Source: Bacillota bacterium (GTDB lineage: Bacteria; Bacillota_E; Sulfobacillia; Sulfobacillales; Sulfobacillaceae). Taken from it: DNA of 5,295 nt. Position numbers and translations under genes: made by a program. How positions within the stretch are numbered: the first letter of the stretch is position 1; the number at the start of each line of letters is the position of its first letter. Below are positions 5,292-5,295 of this stretch, one piece after another. The notes below the pieces were generated by a model. That model was given only the letters and a program-made list of their open reading frames with translations, made no database searches and was not told where the DNA came from. The stretch is from positions 1 to 5,295 of the forward strand of contig JAKADW010000171.1 of assembly GCA_021820165.1 (NCBI GenBank), written 5' to 3'.

Positions 5292-5295
5292 TCGG

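Overview
The window suggests a spore-forming Firmicute with moderately high GC and strong GGAGG-type ribosome binding sites. The best organism marker is a SpoIIP sporulation gene. The general style resembles the thermoacidophilic Sulfobacillus/Alicyclobacillus type, but that is a guess from protein flavour. TGA is used as a normal stop by at least three genes here, so the genetic code is standard.

Layout. Minus strand, 80-1404: a PanE/ApbA-family (ketopantoate reductase-like) oxidoreductase gene, followed 74 bp downstream by a small carboxymuconolactone decarboxylase/AhpD-like gene. The small gene is the highlight. Its frame is interrupted by one TGA exactly where the second cysteine of the family's CxxC redox motif should be (Cys46-Glu-Pro-TGA49). 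A perfect 6-bp hairpin with an AGGU loop follows the TGA at the spacing expected of a bacterial SECIS element. I read it as an intact selenoprotein of 105 residues with a CxxU active site, which ordinary gene callers would miss or split. A GC-rich inverted repeat follows it at 30-57.

A roughly 230-bp divergent intergenic region (1405-1635) carries plausible promoters in both directions. Plus strand, 1636/1699-4057: a CLC-family chloride channel/antiporter, then an uncharacterised polytopic membrane protein behind a textbook AGGAGG, probably one transcript. The CLC reading frame stays open upstream of its first ATG, and a strong ribosome binding site there points to a start about 21 codons earlier at a non-standard codon. 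The CLC keeps the gating glutamate but lacks the inner proton glutamate. The second protein is built of two diverged copies of the same membrane module.

Minus strand, 4051-5247: spoIIP, encoding the amidase/endopeptidase of the engulfment peptidoglycan machinery. Its stop overlaps the convergent membrane-protein gene by 7 bp, and a possible sigma-E-like promoter lies at the window edge. The three blocks (redox pair, ion-transport pair, sporulation gene) show no obvious common pathway. No tRNA, rRNA, CRISPR array or mobile element was seen.
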